A stretch of DNA of 64,000 nucleotides from Dyadobacter sp. 3J3 (lineage in GTDB: Bacteria; Bacteroidota; Bacteroidia; Cytophagales; Spirosomataceae). Under the pieces are notes generated by a model, which did not search any database, had not been told where the DNA came from, and saw nothing but the letters and a program-made list of their open reading frames with translations. Shown here one piece after another: positions 35,031 to 44,598 of this stretch (its first letter is position 1; every line of letters begins with the position of its first letter). The stretch covers positions 620,001-684,000 of the forward strand of contig NZ_VTOL01000002.1 in the NCBI RefSeq assembly GCF_009801115.1, read 5' to 3'. Both the position numbers and the translations under genes were made by a program.

Positions 35031-35149
35031 AAAAAAAACACCTACTTTGAGTTCAAGGTAGGTGTTATGCATTACACTCAACGTTTTGTATTCCTTTTTC
35101 AGAAGAAAGAATAAAGGAATAGTGCTTAAATACAATAGTGTATATTAGA
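35031..35149 (-). ncRNA. Candidate small RNA ending in a rho-independent terminator
   Basis: On the - strand, TACTTTTG (35156-35163) matches the -7 box TAnnTTTG, so transcription could start near 35149. The roughly 115-nt product would fold into one long interrupted hairpin: 35137-35142 with 35073-35078, 35132-35135 with 35086-35089, and 35113-35120 with 35090-35097. A 12-bp terminator follows (35037-35048 with 35055-35066) with eight T residues. No gene fits inside. The single long hairpin with bulges recalls 6S RNA in outline only, because length and sequence were not compared. An upstream -33 element is weak. Confidence 0.5.
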
Positions 35150-35263
35150 ACGACGCAAAAGTACACAGGCAATTATTTAAAATAGGTAGTAATAGTAATA
35201 TTTCTTTGTAGAATATTATCTACTTTTATCTATTTCTAATATTTTTTTGCGTTAATTGTCAGC

Positions 35264-35731
35264 TTATTTGACATCACTTAAATCAAAAAATTCTAACACT
35301 TTCTGAGAATGCGCATGTCCGTTTAAAAACCCACGGAATTTAAAAGCGATTGCCCCATTCAAATCAACAACAAAGGTTTCACGGCCGGTCAGGAATAGTA
35401 CATTTTTAATACCAAATGATTTTAATACAATATTACCCGGATCACTTAACAAGTTAAATGGCAATCTGTGATGCTGCTGAAATGCCTTATGACTTTCCAC
35501 TGAGCCAGAATTTATACCGATCACCATAGCACCTGCATCCTGATAATCGGCATAACTATCCCGAAATGCGCATGCTTCTTTTGTACAAACTCCACTTTCA
35601 TTTTTTGGATAAAAATAAATAACCATCTTTTTCTTACCCACATAATCTGCACTTGAAAACGTATTCCCATCCTGGTCTTTAAGGATAAATGCAGGTACCT
35701 TATCTCCTATTTCAATCGTCTCGTTTTTCAT
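35264..35731 (-). CDS. Thiol peroxidase of the Bcp/PrxQ type (peroxiredoxin)
   Basis: Start taken at 'MKNETIEIGDKVP' (35731), giving 155 residues, the normal Bcp length; an upstream in-frame ATG at 35806 would add 25 residues. Cys49 in 'PKNESGVCTKEAC' is the peroxidatic cysteine and Cys54, five residues later, the resolving one, as in 2-Cys PrxQ. 'LLSDPGNIVLKSFGI' and 'ETFVVDLNGAI' complete the thioredoxin fold. It reduces hydrogen peroxide and organic peroxides with thioredoxin as electron donor. The gene is monocistronic. Confidence 0.9.
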   Translation of the reverse strand: MKNETIEIGDKVPAFILKDQDGNTFSSADYVGKKKMVIYFYPKNESGVCTKEACAFRDSYADYQDAGAMVIGINSGSVESHKAFQQHHRLPFNLLSDPGNIVLKSFGIKNVLFLTGRETFVVDLNGAIAFKFRGFLNGHAHSQKVLEFFDLSDVK

Positions 35732-36101
35732 GATTTTATCCTTTAATTCTGCTAATTGTTTTCTGATGATGCAAAAGTCCGGAGATTCAGGATCATAAAA
35801 TTTCACCTATGTTAAAATCGGTTGATTGTAGATTTATTTCTCAATGTCATCAATGTTACCAGTTGGTAAATCGAAACATATGTCTTTGCGGAAACTTTGG
35901 CCTGTTTAAATTTAATACAGGTGCAAAAGCTAGAATTGTTATCAATACAAGACACTGAAATCTAATCCAAATTCCTTATCAAATAGAACGAATGCGAGTA
36001 TATATACATCCTTAACCTTTGATTAGCCATTTATTACAGCGATTCCAAATCTGATATTTGTATAGGTGATTTATTCTATATATCCATCAATTATTTCTGT
36101 C

Positions 36102-36653
36102 ATGGCCACAACAAAATGGATTGCTGATCCGGAAACCAGCGAAGTTCTCTTCAATGCTTCTCATCTGCTTTCAGATGATATTACCGGATACTTCAGAAAA
36201 ATAAATCTGGAAGTTGCCACCGAAGGTGACGATTTCACCAAATTTTATGGGATCGTTTTTACAGCAGATATCAACTCTCTGGACACCGCGGATCAGGAAA
36301 GGGACGCCTATCTGAAATCCAGTATATTTTTTGATGCAGCCCGGTTCGGACAGCTAAAATTTATTGGCAAAAAATATGAAAGCAATCAGGATGACGATAA
36401 ACTTTCAGGGACGCTGACGATTAAAAACGTAACCAAGCCCATTATACTTCGCATAGAATTTAGCGGCAAAATTGTTGAACCGGATGGGATTGCAAAAGTA
36501 AGTTTCTCGGTGCATGGAAAAATAAGCAGAAAAGAATTTGATCTGAATTGCCACTCGATTTCAGAATTAGGTATTCTGGCGATAGGCGATGAAATAAAAT
36601 TCAATGCCGAAATTCAATTGGTCAAACTTTTGCAACCCGGATACCAATATTGA
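36102..36653 (+). CDS. YceI-family lipocalin-like protein
   Basis: Start at ATG 36102 ('MATTKWIADPETSEVLF'), giving 183 residues and no signal peptide. The YceI pattern is clear: 'FNASHLLSDDITGYFRKIN', 'ADINSLDTADQERDAYLKSSIFFDAARFGQLKF', 'GTLTIKNVTKPIILRIEF' and 'ISRKEFDLN'. These proteins bind isoprenoid or fatty-acyl ligands in a lipocalin-like barrel. A second copy lies at 50709-51242 on the other strand with the same motifs; this one lacks the usual 'G.t.WN' ending and is more divergent. Confidence 0.88.
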   Translation: MATTKWIADPETSEVLFNASHLLSDDITGYFRKINLEVATEGDDFTKFYGIVFTADINSLDTADQERDAYLKSSIFFDAARFGQLKFIGKKYESNQDDDKLSGTLTIKNVTKPIILRIEFSGKIVEPDGIAKVSFSVHGKISRKEFDLNCHSISELGILAIGDEIKFNAEIQLVKLLQPGYQY

Positions 36654-36785
36654 TTTACAGGAAGTAAGAGTATTTCAAGAGACCTGAAACATAATTTTAT
36701 TTAATCTCAGGATAGCAAAAAGATACTTCCGGATTAATGATCCGTTATCAAAAATTCATTAGAATTCATTAACCTCTTAATTGAC

Positions 36786-37454
36786 ATGACCAAAAACTAT
36801 ATTTCCAATTCGAAAAAATCTGTCAGGATGTTTAAAAGCAATTTTCTGGAATTGTTGTCCAAGGTGCATTTTTCTGTACCGCTCTTTATTTTCATTCCTG
36901 TCATTATTTACTTTACTTATAAAGCTATATGGATCGAAAAAATTCATTTGATTCCATTTTTGATCTATTATTTGTTAGGGTTATTTATCTGGTCACTTAC
37001 CGAATATGTCATGCACCGCTTCATTTTCCATCTTGAACCCATACCCGGTGTAAAATGGATGGAACGGGTTCATTTCATTTTTCACGGTGTCCATCATGAT
37101 TATCCAAGTGACGCGCAGCGCCTTGTACTGCCGCCATCGGTTAGCATTCCCCTTTCGACAGGTTTTTATTTTTTGTTTTCTTTGTTCCTTGATACTGCGG
37201 AGTTAGCCGTATTTTTTTCTGCATTTATCACAGGTTATCTTTGCTACGATATGATGCACTACGCACTTCACCATGCCAACTTTAAAAACAAGTACTGGAA
37301 AAAATTAAAGGATCATCACATGATGCATCATTACGCGGACGCACACAAGGGTTATGGTGTAAGCTCTGTTTTTTGGGATAAAATTTTTCTATCCGATTTC
37401 ATAAAAAAAGAAAGAAATATAAGTGTTGATAAAAAGCAACTCGCAGATCAATAG
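36786..37454 (+). CDS. Fatty-acid hydroxylase / sterol-desaturase superfamily protein
   Basis: A 222-residue membrane enzyme with four or five helices (about 28-48, 58-75, 118-135, 138-155). It holds the diiron His clusters 'EYVMHRFIFH', 'HFIFHGVHHDYPSD', 'MMHYALHHANF' and 'HHMMHHYADAHKGYG'. The order and spacing match FA2H/ceramide hydroxylase-type proteins, which 2-hydroxylate fatty acids. Cytophagales make 2-hydroxylated sphingolipids and sulfonolipids, so a role in those lipids is plausible. It stands alone between YceI and the GAF gene. Confidence 0.85.
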   Translation: MTKNYISNSKKSVRMFKSNFLELLSKVHFSVPLFIFIPVIIYFTYKAIWIEKIHLIPFLIYYLLGLFIWSLTEYVMHRFIFHLEPIPGVKWMERVHFIFHGVHHDYPSDAQRLVLPPSVSIPLSTGFYFLFSLFLDTAELAVFFSAFITGYLCYDMMHYALHHANFKNKYWKKLKDHHMMHHYADAHKGYGVSSVFWDKIFLSDFIKKERNISVDKKQLADQ

Positions 37455-37547
37455 ACCTGAATAATATAAATATTTTTAATCTTACTATTAAAATATTTAA
37501 TTATTTGAAGGAATTTTGAATTATTACACTATTATTCTCTACATCTG

Positions 37548-37574
37548 GAACGATCATTCAACAATAACGCTTAT
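37548..37574. promoter_or_regulatory. Shared regulatory element upstream of the GAF-protein gene
   Basis: The 12-nt near-palindrome GAACGATCATTC (37548-37559) is followed by a second palindrome ATAA-n3-TTAT (37564-37574). The whole 27-nt element recurs upstream of the RND operon at 40168-40194 (22 of 27 identical). It lies 93 nt before the GAF start codon. GAAYGATCRTTC is the kind of dyad TetR-family repressors bind. Confidence 0.6.
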
Positions 37575-37640
37575 CTATTTAATCTCTTTATTCAGCATAG
37601 GACGAAAGGAGGAGAGAACAAATTGTAAAGCAAAAAGTTA

Positions 37641-40013
37641 ATGTATCTGGCTAAATCTTATACCAACCAATCATCCATACAGCGGAAAACCTATGAAATC
37701 AAAAATAATGATTTCAGGCCTGCTGCATTGGAGCCTGCTTTATCTTTCCGGCCTTTTGTGACGCATTTGAAAAATATGCTGAAAGATCAGCCTTCGGTAA
37801 AATCTGAATTTTACCGGTATGTGATCAGCAAATTTGAAAGTGAAATGACCAAAGGATCTGCTGTTATGATCCGGGATTCGGCAAGTTATAAGGAGCTTAT
37901 GGAATTGGTTTATATGATCCTTACGCCCTTGGCAACCAATGAAAAAGAGCATTTCTGGGCATTAAGCACACCAATTCCTGATAAGATATTTTTCAGCACC
38001 GACGGGTTTTACAATTTCCTTACGCAGCAAACTTCTTCCGGCCCGGATATCACGATCAGCCCGGTAGAATTGTATAAAACACAGCAGACACAGTTTTTGT
38101 ACAGATTAATTCTAGACCGTCTTTACAAGATACCGACTCATGCGAAAAACGAGGTTTTGTATCAATATACTGATGTGACGTCGAATCTTCCTAAATTTTA
38201 TTCGATTTACACAGATACCCGTTTCATCGATATCAAGCCCAAAGGAAAATTACCGCAGCTTGATTATAAAGCGATGGAACCTTACCTTCTGGAAGGGGCG
38301 GACACTACGCCGCTTGAAGAATTGCTGCCGCTGAAAAACTTCTCTTTTGAAGGTTTTTCTGTTATTACTATGATTGATGTGACTGCGGCCCAGGCGACGG
38401 AAATTATCAGAGGCGTTTTGGTAAATCATGAATATCAGTCATGCAAAAACGAATCGGTAATACTGGCACTGAAAACGCTGGCTGGAAATGATAAGATTGA
38501 TTTTGGATTGATTCCTTCTTTTCAAATCAATGGAAAGTATGTTGTCGCCAAAGCGGAATGTTCTCAGAGCATGGTTGTGGAAGCTGCCAAAAAATATGGC
38601 ATGAAGCAGGAAACTTTTGATACGCTGGTAACAGAATATTTTGCTAATCCGGAAATGGTTGTATTCAACGATTTGTCAAAAGATGCGATTTCTGAACATC
38701 CGCTTTTAAATTTGCTTATCGCAGAAGGGATTTCTTCTTATGCGCTGGTTCCGGTTTTTTATAACAAAAAGATGGCGGGAATTCTGGAAGTATTTTCAAA
38801 AGATGATGTTTTGCTGGATGACGCTATTTTTTCGAGGCTACAAACAACACTTCCCTTAGTGGCTCAGCTATTGAAATACAGTACAGAGGAATTTGATGCG
38901 AAAATAGAAACCATTATCCGTGACAAGTTTACGCCACTCCAGCCTTCGGTGCAGTGGAAATTCAATCAGGCAGCCTGGCATTATCTTGAAAAAAGTATTG
39001 GAGCCAATAAAATCACTGATATAGAAACCGTTACATTTGAAAAAGTGCATCCTTTGTACGGAGCAATTGACATACGGAATTCAACTTTTGAACGCAATCG
39101 TGCGGTTAAAGAAGATATCAAAAACCAGCTGACACTGTTGACCAATACTTTGAGTTCTTTGAAAGATCTTATTAAAATGGAAACCGCCGACACACTGGTT
39201 TGTACCTGTGACCGATGGTCTTCCGAAATTAATGAATATCTTTCTTCCGCTGATGAAATTGCATTAAACCGTTTTCTGGCTTCGGAAGTTAATCCGTTTT
39301 TGAACCGGATTAAAATCGATTTCCCTGCTACCACAGATGTTGTCGATTTCTATTTTGCGGCATTGGATGAAACCACCGGAATGGCTTTTGAAAATAGAAG
39401 AAAACTGGAAAGTTCTCTTCAGCTAATAAATACTTCCGTTGCAGGTTATATTGAAAATGCCCAGAAATCACTAAAATCGGCTTATCCGTTTTATTTTGAA
39501 AAATTCAGAACGGATGGTATTGAGTATGATATGTACATCGGGCAATCCATGGCGCCGGAAAGACCGTTTGATGAAATTTATCTGAAACACCTGCGTTTGT
39601 GGCAGTTAACATCTATGGCCGAAATAGCAAGGTTAACCGAAAAGCTTTTGCCGCAAATGAAAAAGCCGCTCAGAACAACCCAGATGATTTTTATTCATTC
39701 CAATCCGATCAATATCAATTTCAGGAATGACGAACGCAGATTTGATGTGGAAGGCGCGTATAATATCCGGTACGAAATCATCAAAAAACGGATTGATAAA
39801 GCACTTGTACGCGACAGCCGCGAACGCCTTACGCAGCCGGGAAAAATTGCGCTGGTTTATTTCAATGACCATGAAGCAGAGGAATATGTCGAATACATCA
39901 GCGATTTACAGCAAATGGGGTTGCTTGATAACAATCTCGAATATCTTGAAATCGAAGAATTACAAGGTGTAATCGGCTTAAAAGCGTTGAGGATTGGCGT
40001 AAAACATTTGTAG
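37641..40013 (+). CDS. Large GAF-domain-like protein of unknown function
   Basis: A 790-residue soluble protein without signal peptide or membrane segment. Around residues 350-415 'ISSYALVPVFYNKKMAGILEVFSKDDVLLDDAIFSRLQTTLPLVAQLL' has the strand-loop-strand form of a GAF domain. The rest is helical and without an identified output domain, kinase or helix-turn-helix motif. Cytophagales genomes carry similar unannotated proteins. It is preceded by the same 27-nt element as the RND efflux operon downstream, which suggests co-regulation. It stands apart from that operon by 259 nt. Confidence 0.65.
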   Translation: MYLAKSYTNQSSIQRKTYEIKNNDFRPAALEPALSFRPFVTHLKNMLKDQPSVKSEFYRYVISKFESEMTKGSAVMIRDSASYKELMELVYMILTPLATNEKEHFWALSTPIPDKIFFSTDGFYNFLTQQTSSGPDITISPVELYKTQQTQFLYRLILDRLYKIPTHAKNEVLYQYTDVTSNLPKFYSIYTDTRFIDIKPKGKLPQLDYKAMEPYLLEGADTTPLEELLPLKNFSFEGFSVITMIDVTAAQATEIIRGVLVNHEYQSCKNESVILALKTLAGNDKIDFGLIPSFQINGKYVVAKAECSQSMVVEAAKKYGMKQETFDTLVTEYFANPEMVVFNDLSKDAISEHPLLNLLIAEGISSYALVPVFYNKKMAGILEVFSKDDVLLDDAIFSRLQTTLPLVAQLLKYSTEEFDAKIETIIRDKFTPLQPSVQWKFNQAAWHYLEKSIGANKITDIETVTFEKVHPLYGAIDIRNSTFERNRAVKEDIKNQLTLLTNTLSSLKDLIKMETADTLVCTCDRWSSEINEYLSSADEIALNRFLASEVNPFLNRIKIDFPATTDVVDFYFAALDETTGMAFENRRKLESSLQLINTSVAGYIENAQKSLKSAYPFYFEKFRTDGIEYDMYIGQSMAPERPFDEIYLKHLRLWQLTSMAEIARLTEKLLPQMKKPLRTTQMIFIHSNPININFRNDERRFDVEGAYNIRYEIIKKRIDKALVRDSRERLTQPGKIALVYFNDHEAEEYVEYISDLQQMGLLDNNLEYLEIEELQGVIGLKALRIGVKHL

Positions 40014-40167
40014 GAATAAGTGTAAAACTAACCTGAAATTCACAAATCAGATTTCCCAAATCGCTTACTAAAATATAATTATCATTAGATTTCTTCTTAC
40101 AAAAACATCCCCCAGAGTCTTATTAAGCATTATTTAAAACTTTTTTCCAAGATATCGTAATATTATT

Positions 40168-40194
40168 GAACGATCATTCCAAAATAAGCATTAT
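40168..40194. promoter_or_regulatory. Shared regulatory element upstream of the RND efflux operon
   Basis: Second copy of the element at 37548: GAACGATCATTC (40168-40179) identical, then a longer palindrome AATAA-n3-TTATT (40183-40195). It is 105 nt before the adaptor gene start, nearly the same distance as the first copy from its gene. Spacing between the two palindromes is conserved. Confidence 0.65.
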
Positions 40195-40272
40195 TAGTCA
40201 GAACCTACAAAAGAGTTACAAGTCTTCAATTCAGAAAAACACAATTTTTTAATTAATATTAATACCGCAATC

Positions 40273-41397
40273 ATGAAAAATATTCTTTTAGCGCTTGCTA
40301 TTTTCCTTTACGGATGTGCACCAAAACAGGAGGCTCCAACCACTCCTCCCCCACCAGTAATACCGGTAGTTGAAATTACTTCAGGACTTGCTACAACATA
40401 CCAGGAATATCCTGCTTCTGTTGAAGGAACAGTCAATGTTGAAATTCGCCCGCAGGTAGCTGGTTACCTTGATAAAGTTTTTGTTGACGAAGGCGCTTAT
40501 GTTAAAGCCGGTCAGCCGCTTTTCAAAATTAATGACCAGCCTTTCAAAGAACAGCTTAATAATGCAAAAGCAAGTTTGAGTGCTGCTAATGCAAGCCTGA
40601 TCAATACACAGCTTGAAATTGACAAATTCACACCGCTGGTTGCCAACAAAGTAATTTCTGATTATCAGCTTAAATCTGCGAAAGCAGCCAATAGTGTAGC
40701 GCTTGCCAATGTTGAACAGGCAAAAGCAATGGTAGGAACGGCTCAGATCAACCTGGGTTATTCCACAGTTAAAGCACCGGTTAACGGTTTTGTTGGAAGG
40801 TTTCCAAAGAAAAAAGGCAGTCTGGTTTCCCCTACTGATCCGGAAGCTTTAACTCAACTTTCAGACGTTCAGGAAGTTCGCGTGTATTTCGCACTTGGTG
40901 AAGATGATTTTATAAACTTCAAAAAACAATATGGCGGTGCAACTTTGAACGACAAACTAAAAAAAATGGATCCGATTTCACTTCTATTGGCCGACCAGAC
41001 GGTTTATCCAACACTAGGAAAAATTGATATGATAGATGGACAGTTTGATAAAAACACAGGAGCGATCACCATGCGTGCTACTTTTAAAAATGCTGATGGT
41101 TTGCTTCGTTCAGGAAATACAGGTAAAGTAAGGTTGAGTCTGCAACACGATTCAGCCATTCTGGTACCTCAGTCGGCGACCATTGAAATGCAGGACAAAG
41201 TCTTCGTATATACTGTATCGTCAGACAATAAAGTGAAGAAAATGCCGATCACAATCGTAGGAAAAAGCGGCAAAAATTATCTGGTAAAAGATGGTGTTAA
41301 ACCAGGTGACAGAATCGTTTTCTCTGGTCTGGATATCTTACAGGAAGGCAGCGCCATTACTCCTGAAAAAGCAAAACCGGCGCTTGCTCAAAATTAA
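40273..41397 (+). CDS. RND efflux periplasmic adaptor (membrane fusion protein, lipoprotein)
   Basis: A 374-residue adaptor with a lipoprotein signal ending at Cys15 ('FLYGCAPKQE'). 'EIRPQVAGYLDKVFVDEGAYVKAGQPLFKI' is the first half of the lipoyl domain and 'GYSTVKAPVNGFVGRF' the second, with an alpha-helical hairpin between. Then follow the beta-barrel ('VRVYFALGEDDFI') and the membrane-proximal domain ('VPQSATIEMQDKVFVYTV'). It links the inner-membrane pump to the outer-membrane channel. The permease starts 18 nt later. Confidence 0.93.
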   Translation: MKNILLALAIFLYGCAPKQEAPTTPPPPVIPVVEITSGLATTYQEYPASVEGTVNVEIRPQVAGYLDKVFVDEGAYVKAGQPLFKINDQPFKEQLNNAKASLSAANASLINTQLEIDKFTPLVANKVISDYQLKSAKAANSVALANVEQAKAMVGTAQINLGYSTVKAPVNGFVGRFPKKKGSLVSPTDPEALTQLSDVQEVRVYFALGEDDFINFKKQYGGATLNDKLKKMDPISLLLADQTVYPTLGKIDMIDGQFDKNTGAITMRATFKNADGLLRSGNTGKVRLSLQHDSAILVPQSATIEMQDKVFVYTVSSDNKVKKMPITIVGKSGKNYLVKDGVKPGDRIVFSGLDILQEGSAITPEKAKPALAQN

Positions 41398-41415
41398 AAA
41401 CTTAAAGTCAATATC

Positions 41416-44400
41416 ATGTTTAAGAAATTCATAGACAGACCTGTCTTAGCCACCGTAATTTCCATATTGCTGGTCATCCTCGGTGTGCTCGGACTTACAA
41501 ACTTACCCTTGCAGCAGTTCCCGGATATTGCTCCGCCTGCTGTACAGGTTACTGCTCTTTATCCCGGCGCAAATGCTGAAACTGTTCTGCGCTCGGTTGC
41601 CCCTTCCCTGGAAGAATCCATAAACGGGGTTGAAAATATGAGCTACATGAGCTCAACAGCCAGTAACGACGGATCTTTGGTTATCACCGTTTACTTTAAA
41701 TTGGGTACCAATCCGGATCAGGCGGCTGTGAATGTTCAAAACCGGGTTTCACAGGCTACAAGCCAGTTACCAGCGGAAGTTGTACAGGCTGGTGTTACAA
41801 CCGCAAAACAGCAAAACAGTCTTTTAATGGTTGTGGACCTTTATTCAGAAGATGAAGCAACCTACGACCAGACGTTCCTTGCCAACTATGCACAGATCAA
41901 TATTATTCCTGAAATCAAACGGATTAAAGGTGTTGGTCAATCCATTATTTTTGGTGGAAATAAAGATTATTCGATGCGTGTTTGGTTGAATCCTAGTCAG
42001 TTGGCTACTTACAAACTGACGCCAGCCGAAGTAATGGCTTCGATTAAAGATAAAAACCTTGAAGCTGCTCCTGGTAAATTTGGAGAAAACAGTACAGAAT
42101 CTTTTGAATACGTGATCAAGTACAAAGGGAAACTGAACAAGCCCGAGGAATATGAAAATATCATCATCCGTTCAAATGCTGACGGTTCGCTTTTGAGATT
42201 AAAAGATGTAGCCAGAATTGAATTTGGTTCATATACCTACGGTAACTTTACCCGTGTAAATGGAAAACAAGGTGTGAACATTGCATCGATGCAGCTTGCA
42301 GGTTCGAACGCTAACGAAATCCAGATTGCGATTCAGGAATTGATGGTAAAGGCTTCGAAGGATTTCCCGAAAGGAATGAAATATCTGATTCTTTACAATA
42401 CCAAAGACTCACTGGATCAGTCGATTGAGCAGGTAGAACATACTTTAATAGAAGCTTTCATCCTGGTTTTCCTTGTTGTATATCTTTTCCTTCAGGATTT
42501 CCGTTCTACGCTGATTCCTGCCATTGCAGTACCGGTAGCGATTTTGGGAACATTCTTTTTCATGTCACTTTTCGGATTTTCGATTAATCTTCTGACACTT
42601 TTTGCACTTATACTTGCCATCGGGATTGTCGTCGATGATGCCATTGTCGTCGTCGAGGCCGTGCATTTAAAAATGGAGAAAAAAGGTATGTCCCCAAAAG
42701 CAGCAACGACTTCTGCGATGAGTGAAATCACGGGTGCGATCATTTCGATTACTTTAATTATGTCCGCTGTGTTTTTACCAGTTGGTTTCCTTGAAGGTTC
42801 CACGGGTGTGTTTTACAGACAATTTGCCTTTACCCTGGCCATTGCAATTGTGATTTCTGCTGTGAACGCTTTGACGTTAAGTCCTGCACTTTGCGCGATT
42901 TTCCTAAAAGAACATCACGTTGAACCGGGAGCAAAGAAAAGTTTCAAAGAAAAATTCTTCATCGGTTTCAATATTGGTTTTGATAAACTGACAGACAAAT
43001 ATGTGAACAGTCTGAGATTCCTGATCCATTACAGATGGTTTAGCATGGGAGCACTTGCGCTCGTAGTAATTGCGACCGGATATATGGTTAAAACCACAAA
43101 AACAGGTTTTATTCCTTCTGAGGATCAAGGGTTTATAGCCATTTCACTATCCATGCCCGTTGGCGCTTCCCTTGACCGGACAACAGAAGCAATTCACCGC
43201 GCTGAACAGATTTTGGGTTCTATGGATTCCAAGAAAACATTGATGGGACTTTCTGGTTTTAATATCCTTACGCAGTCATCAAGCCCTTCTTCGGCGGTAG
43301 CATTTGTACTTTTGAAACCTGCAAAAGAAAGAGGTGAAGTGAAAGATATCAACGCGATCATGAATGAAATCCGTGGAAAACTGGGAGCGATTAAAGGAGC
43401 AAATTTCTTCGTCTTCACCTTCCCTACTGTTCCGGGTTTTAGTAATGTTGATGGACTTGACTTTGTATTGCAAGACAGAAACGGTGGAAAACTTGACAAA
43501 TTCAGCGGTGTCGCCAATAATTTTATCGGCGAACTTATGAAACGTCCGGAAATTGCCGTAGCCTTTACAGCATTCCGTGCCGATTATCCTCAGCTTGAAA
43601 TGGAAGTGGATGAAGTGAAAGCGGAACAATTGAGCGTTAATGTAAAAGATATTCTGCAAACGATGCAGGCTTATTTTGGTAGCTCACAGGCGTCCGACTT
43701 CAACCGTTTTGGAAAGTATTACCGGGTAATGGTACAAGCGGAAAAAGCAGACCGGACAGATCCAACATCAATGGATGGTGTTCTTGTCAAAAACCGTTTG
43801 GGTAACATGGTGCCAATTAATACTCTTGTCAAAATGAAAAGAGTGTACGGACCGGAAACGGCTTCACGTTATAACCTGTTCAACTCAATTGGAATCAACG
43901 CCATTGCAAAACCAGGTTTCAGTTCAGGTGACGCGATCAAGGCAGTTGAAGAAGTTGCTGCCAAAAATCTGCCGAATGGATTCAAATATGAATTCTCAGG
44001 TATGACAAAAGAAGAAATATCATCAGGCGGGCAATCCGTAGTGGTTTTTGCTCTTTGTTTGCTGTTTGTTTATTTCCTTTTAGCAGCGCAGTATGAAAGT
44101 TACATTCTTCCTTTCGCCGTTATTTTATCAATACCAACCGGGATTTTCGGAGTATTTGCAGCGATCGGTTTGACAGGAATTGAAAACAATATTTATGTTC
44201 AGGTTGCCCTGATCATGCTTATCGGTCTGCTCGCTAAAAATGCGATTTTGATTGTAGAATACGCCGTTCAAAGAAGAAAAGCCGGAAAACAATTGTTACA
44301 CGCAGCGATTGAGGCAGCGAAACTTCGTCTTCGTCCGATCATCATGACGTCCCTGGCTTTTGTGGTTGGTTTGATACCAATGATGACCGCAACCGGTCCG

Positions 44401-44586
44401 TCGGCGCAAGGAAATCACTCGATCAGTATTGGTGCCGCAGGTGGTATGATCACCGGAGTTATCCTTGGTGTATTTATTATTCCCGTTCTGTTTATCATAT
44501 TCCAATACTTGCAGGAACTGGTAACAGGAGAACCTCATGCCGCTGTCAAACATGAAGAAATTCCTGAATTGGCAGAAGCAATTTAA
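41416..44586 (+). CDS. RND efflux transporter permease (HAE1 family, AcrB-like)
   Basis: A 1056-residue inner-membrane pump, the full AcrB length. The first helix starts 'FKKFIDRPVLATVISILLVILGVLGLTNLPLQQFPDIAPPAVQVT', and helix 4 carries the proton-relay Asp pair in 'GIVVDDAIVVVEAV'. Large periplasmic porter loops are present, and the second half ends 'LLAKNAILIVEYAVQRRKAGK'. It exports drugs, dyes or lipids using the proton gradient as a trimer with the adaptor and the outer-membrane factor. It lies centrally in a complete three-gene operon. Confidence 0.95.
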   Translation: MFKKFIDRPVLATVISILLVILGVLGLTNLPLQQFPDIAPPAVQVTALYPGANAETVLRSVAPSLEESINGVENMSYMSSTASNDGSLVITVYFKLGTNPDQAAVNVQNRVSQATSQLPAEVVQAGVTTAKQQNSLLMVVDLYSEDEATYDQTFLANYAQINIIPEIKRIKGVGQSIIFGGNKDYSMRVWLNPSQLATYKLTPAEVMASIKDKNLEAAPGKFGENSTESFEYVIKYKGKLNKPEEYENIIIRSNADGSLLRLKDVARIEFGSYTYGNFTRVNGKQGVNIASMQLAGSNANEIQIAIQELMVKASKDFPKGMKYLILYNTKDSLDQSIEQVEHTLIEAFILVFLVVYLFLQDFRSTLIPAIAVPVAILGTFFFMSLFGFSINLLTLFALILAIGIVVDDAIVVVEAVHLKMEKKGMSPKAATTSAMSEITGAIISITLIMSAVFLPVGFLEGSTGVFYRQFAFTLAIAIVISAVNALTLSPALCAIFLKEHHVEPGAKKSFKEKFFIGFNIGFDKLTDKYVNSLRFLIHYRWFSMGALALVVIATGYMVKTTKTGFIPSEDQGFIAISLSMPVGASLDRTTEAIHRAEQILGSMDSKKTLMGLSGFNILTQSSSPSSAVAFVLLKPAKERGEVKDINAIMNEIRGKLGAIKGANFFVFTFPTVPGFSNVDGLDFVLQDRNGGKLDKFSGVANNFIGELMKRPEIAVAFTAFRADYPQLEMEVDEVKAEQLSVNVKDILQTMQAYFGSSQASDFNRFGKYYRVMVQAEKADRTDPTSMDGVLVKNRLGNMVPINTLVKMKRVYGPETASRYNLFNSIGINAIAKPGFSSGDAIKAVEEVAAKNLPNGFKYEFSGMTKEEISSGGQSVVVFALCLLFVYFLLAAQYESYILPFAVILSIPTGIFGVFAAIGLTGIENNIYVQVALIMLIGLLAKNAILIVEYAVQRRKAGKQLLHAAIEAAKLRLRPIIMTSLAFVVGLIPMMTATGPSAQGNHSISIGAAGGMITGVILGVFIIPVLFIIFQYLQELVTGEPHAAVKHEEIPELAEAI

Positions 44587-44598
44587 AGTAAAACAATC

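Noticed and set aside
36730-36750. Partial match to the GAAYGATCRTTC element upstream of the fatty-acid hydroxylase
   Set aside because: Only AATGATC plus an offset CGTTAT are present, with an extra base at the centre, so it is not counted as a third copy.
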